A stretch of 12,993 nt of DNA from Weeksellaceae bacterium (GTDB taxonomy: Bacteria; Bacteroidota; Bacteroidia; Flavobacteriales; Weeksellaceae), in NCBI GenBank assembly GCA_022701475.1, contig JAKOOI010000289.1, positions 1 to 12,993 of the forward strand. Reading direction: 5' to 3'. This document shows, in pieces, positions 12,359 through 12,993 of this stretch. A program made the position numbers and the translations under genes. Position 1 is the first letter of the stretch; each line of letters begins with the position of its first letter. Below the pieces are notes generated by a model. It had not been told where the DNA came from. It did not search any database and saw only the letters and a program-made list of their open reading frames with translations.

Positions 12359-12993
12359 CTATAAGCTTTTCAGCTTTTCTTCCAGGATAGCGATTTTGTC
12401 CTGTGCGTCTTTCTGTTTTTTGCGTTCTCCCTCTACTATTTCCGGTTTCGCATTGGCGACAAACTTCTCATTGGAAAGCTTTTTGTCCACAGACACCAGG
12501 AAACCTTTCAGATAGTTCAGTTCTTCTTCCGTTTTCTTTTTCTCCTCTCCCAGGTCCAGGTTTTCACTCAGCGGAATGGAAACTTCCGTTGTTCCTACCA
12601 GGAAGGTGAAGCTCGGCTTGTCCGTTTTTGCACCGAAATGAATTTCCGATACATTGGCCAGCTTCCTGAAAACGGCTTCGTTTGAGAAACCGGATGCATT
12701 GGTATAGATCTCAACAGCTTCCCTTGGGGAAATCCCTTTGGTCTGGCGGTAATTCCGTACTCCGGAAATGAGCTCTGCTGCCGTTTCAAAATTCTTAATG
12801 ATGGTCTCGTCGAAGGCTTCCGCTTTTTTCTGCTGGGCGATAATCAGGGCTTCATCGGTTTTCCTTTCCGAAATCAGCTGCCATACTTCCTCTGACTGGA
12901 AAGGAAGAAACGGATGCACCAGCTTCATCAGCTCTTCAAACAGCGCAACGGTCTTATGATAGACTTCTTCAGAGATCCCTTCCCCATAGCTCG
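12359..12993 (-). CDS. valS: Valyl-tRNA synthetase, C-terminal part (partial)
   Basis: The reading frame is open from the right edge to the TAG at 12361-12359, so only the last 210 or so residues are present; the methionine at 12928 is internal. The upstream in-frame residues (SYGEGISEEVYHKTVALFEE) continue into LMKLVHPFLPFQSEEVWQ, the start of the end of the anticodon-binding helical domain. SGVRNYRQTKGISPREAVEI follows, typical of ValS. The last about 65 residues are the ValS C-terminal coiled-coil arm, with LSNEKFVANAKPEIVEGERK then a heptad-like KDAQDKIAILEEKLKSL end; this arm contacts the tRNA. The enzyme charges tRNA-Val with valine in the cytoplasm. Catalytic HIGH and KMSKS motifs lie outside the window. 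Confidence 0.95.
   Translation of the reverse strand, partial: SYGEGISEEVYHKTVALFEELMKLVHPFLPFQSEEVWQLISERKTDEALIIAQQKKAEAFDETIIKNFETAAELISGVRNYRQTKGISPREAVEIYTNASGFSNEAVFRKLANVSEIHFGAKTDKPSFTFLVGTTEVSIPLSENLDLGEEKKKTEEELNYLKGFLVSVDKKLSNEKFVANAKPEIVEGERKKQKDAQDKIAILEEKLKSL

Overview
The window looks like chromosomal DNA from a flavobacterium of the Chryseobacterium type (Bacteroidota). Three things point there. Start codons lack a Shine-Dalgarno GGAGG. Several genes are preceded by the Bacteroidota promoter form TTTG-N19-TAnnTTTG. The protein set (MacB-type ABC exporter, class I ribonucleotide reductase without an ATP-cone, small membrane protein plus HTH regulator, DUF72, DUF4241, COG4757 hydrolase) fits the group. 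The genus is an inference from sequence flavour; no 16S or marker gene is present.

Layout. Positions 1-2554 (minus strand) hold a three-gene MacB-type ABC exporter block: ATPase (1865-2554), permease (356-1585) and the start of a second permease (1-140). Both gaps inside this block (141-355 and 1586-1864) are filled with short intergenic repeats. A 424-nt gap (2555-2978) carries a good Bacteroidota promoter and a leader of roughly 130 nt for the ribonucleotide reductase pair nrdB (2979-3953) and nrdA (4210-5868). These two genes are separated by a 256-nt spacer with a long hairpin and followed by a clear intrinsic terminator. Next is a two-gene unit, a four-helix membrane protein (5996-6451) and a 66-residue HTH regulator (6448-6648), overlapping by ATGA and preceded by a palindromic GTAAA/TTTAC array that looks like an operator. 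A DUF72 protein (6739-7629) and a 76-residue hypothetical (7831-8061) finish the plus-strand half, which ends at a perfect bidirectional terminator (8094-8126).

From 8125 to the right edge all genes are on the minus strand. Read in transcription order from the right they are: the C-terminal end of valyl-tRNA synthetase (12359-12993), a DUF4241 protein (11477-12112), a divergent ribokinase-like PfkB kinase (10504-11391) with a textbook promoter and a terminator, a COG4757 alpha/beta hydrolase (9580-10416) 3 nt upstream of an HD-domain phosphohydrolase (8932-9576), and a three-helix membrane protein (8125-8715) that may be leaderless.

The window is mostly ordinary housekeeping and conserved-hypothetical sequence. 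No phage, plasmid, defence, CRISPR or transposase gene is visible. The points most worth a second look are the reductase lacking an ATP-cone in both subunits, the operator-like array in front of the membrane-protein/HTH pair, the hairpin spacer inside nrdBA, and the mosaic repeats inside the ABC exporter block.
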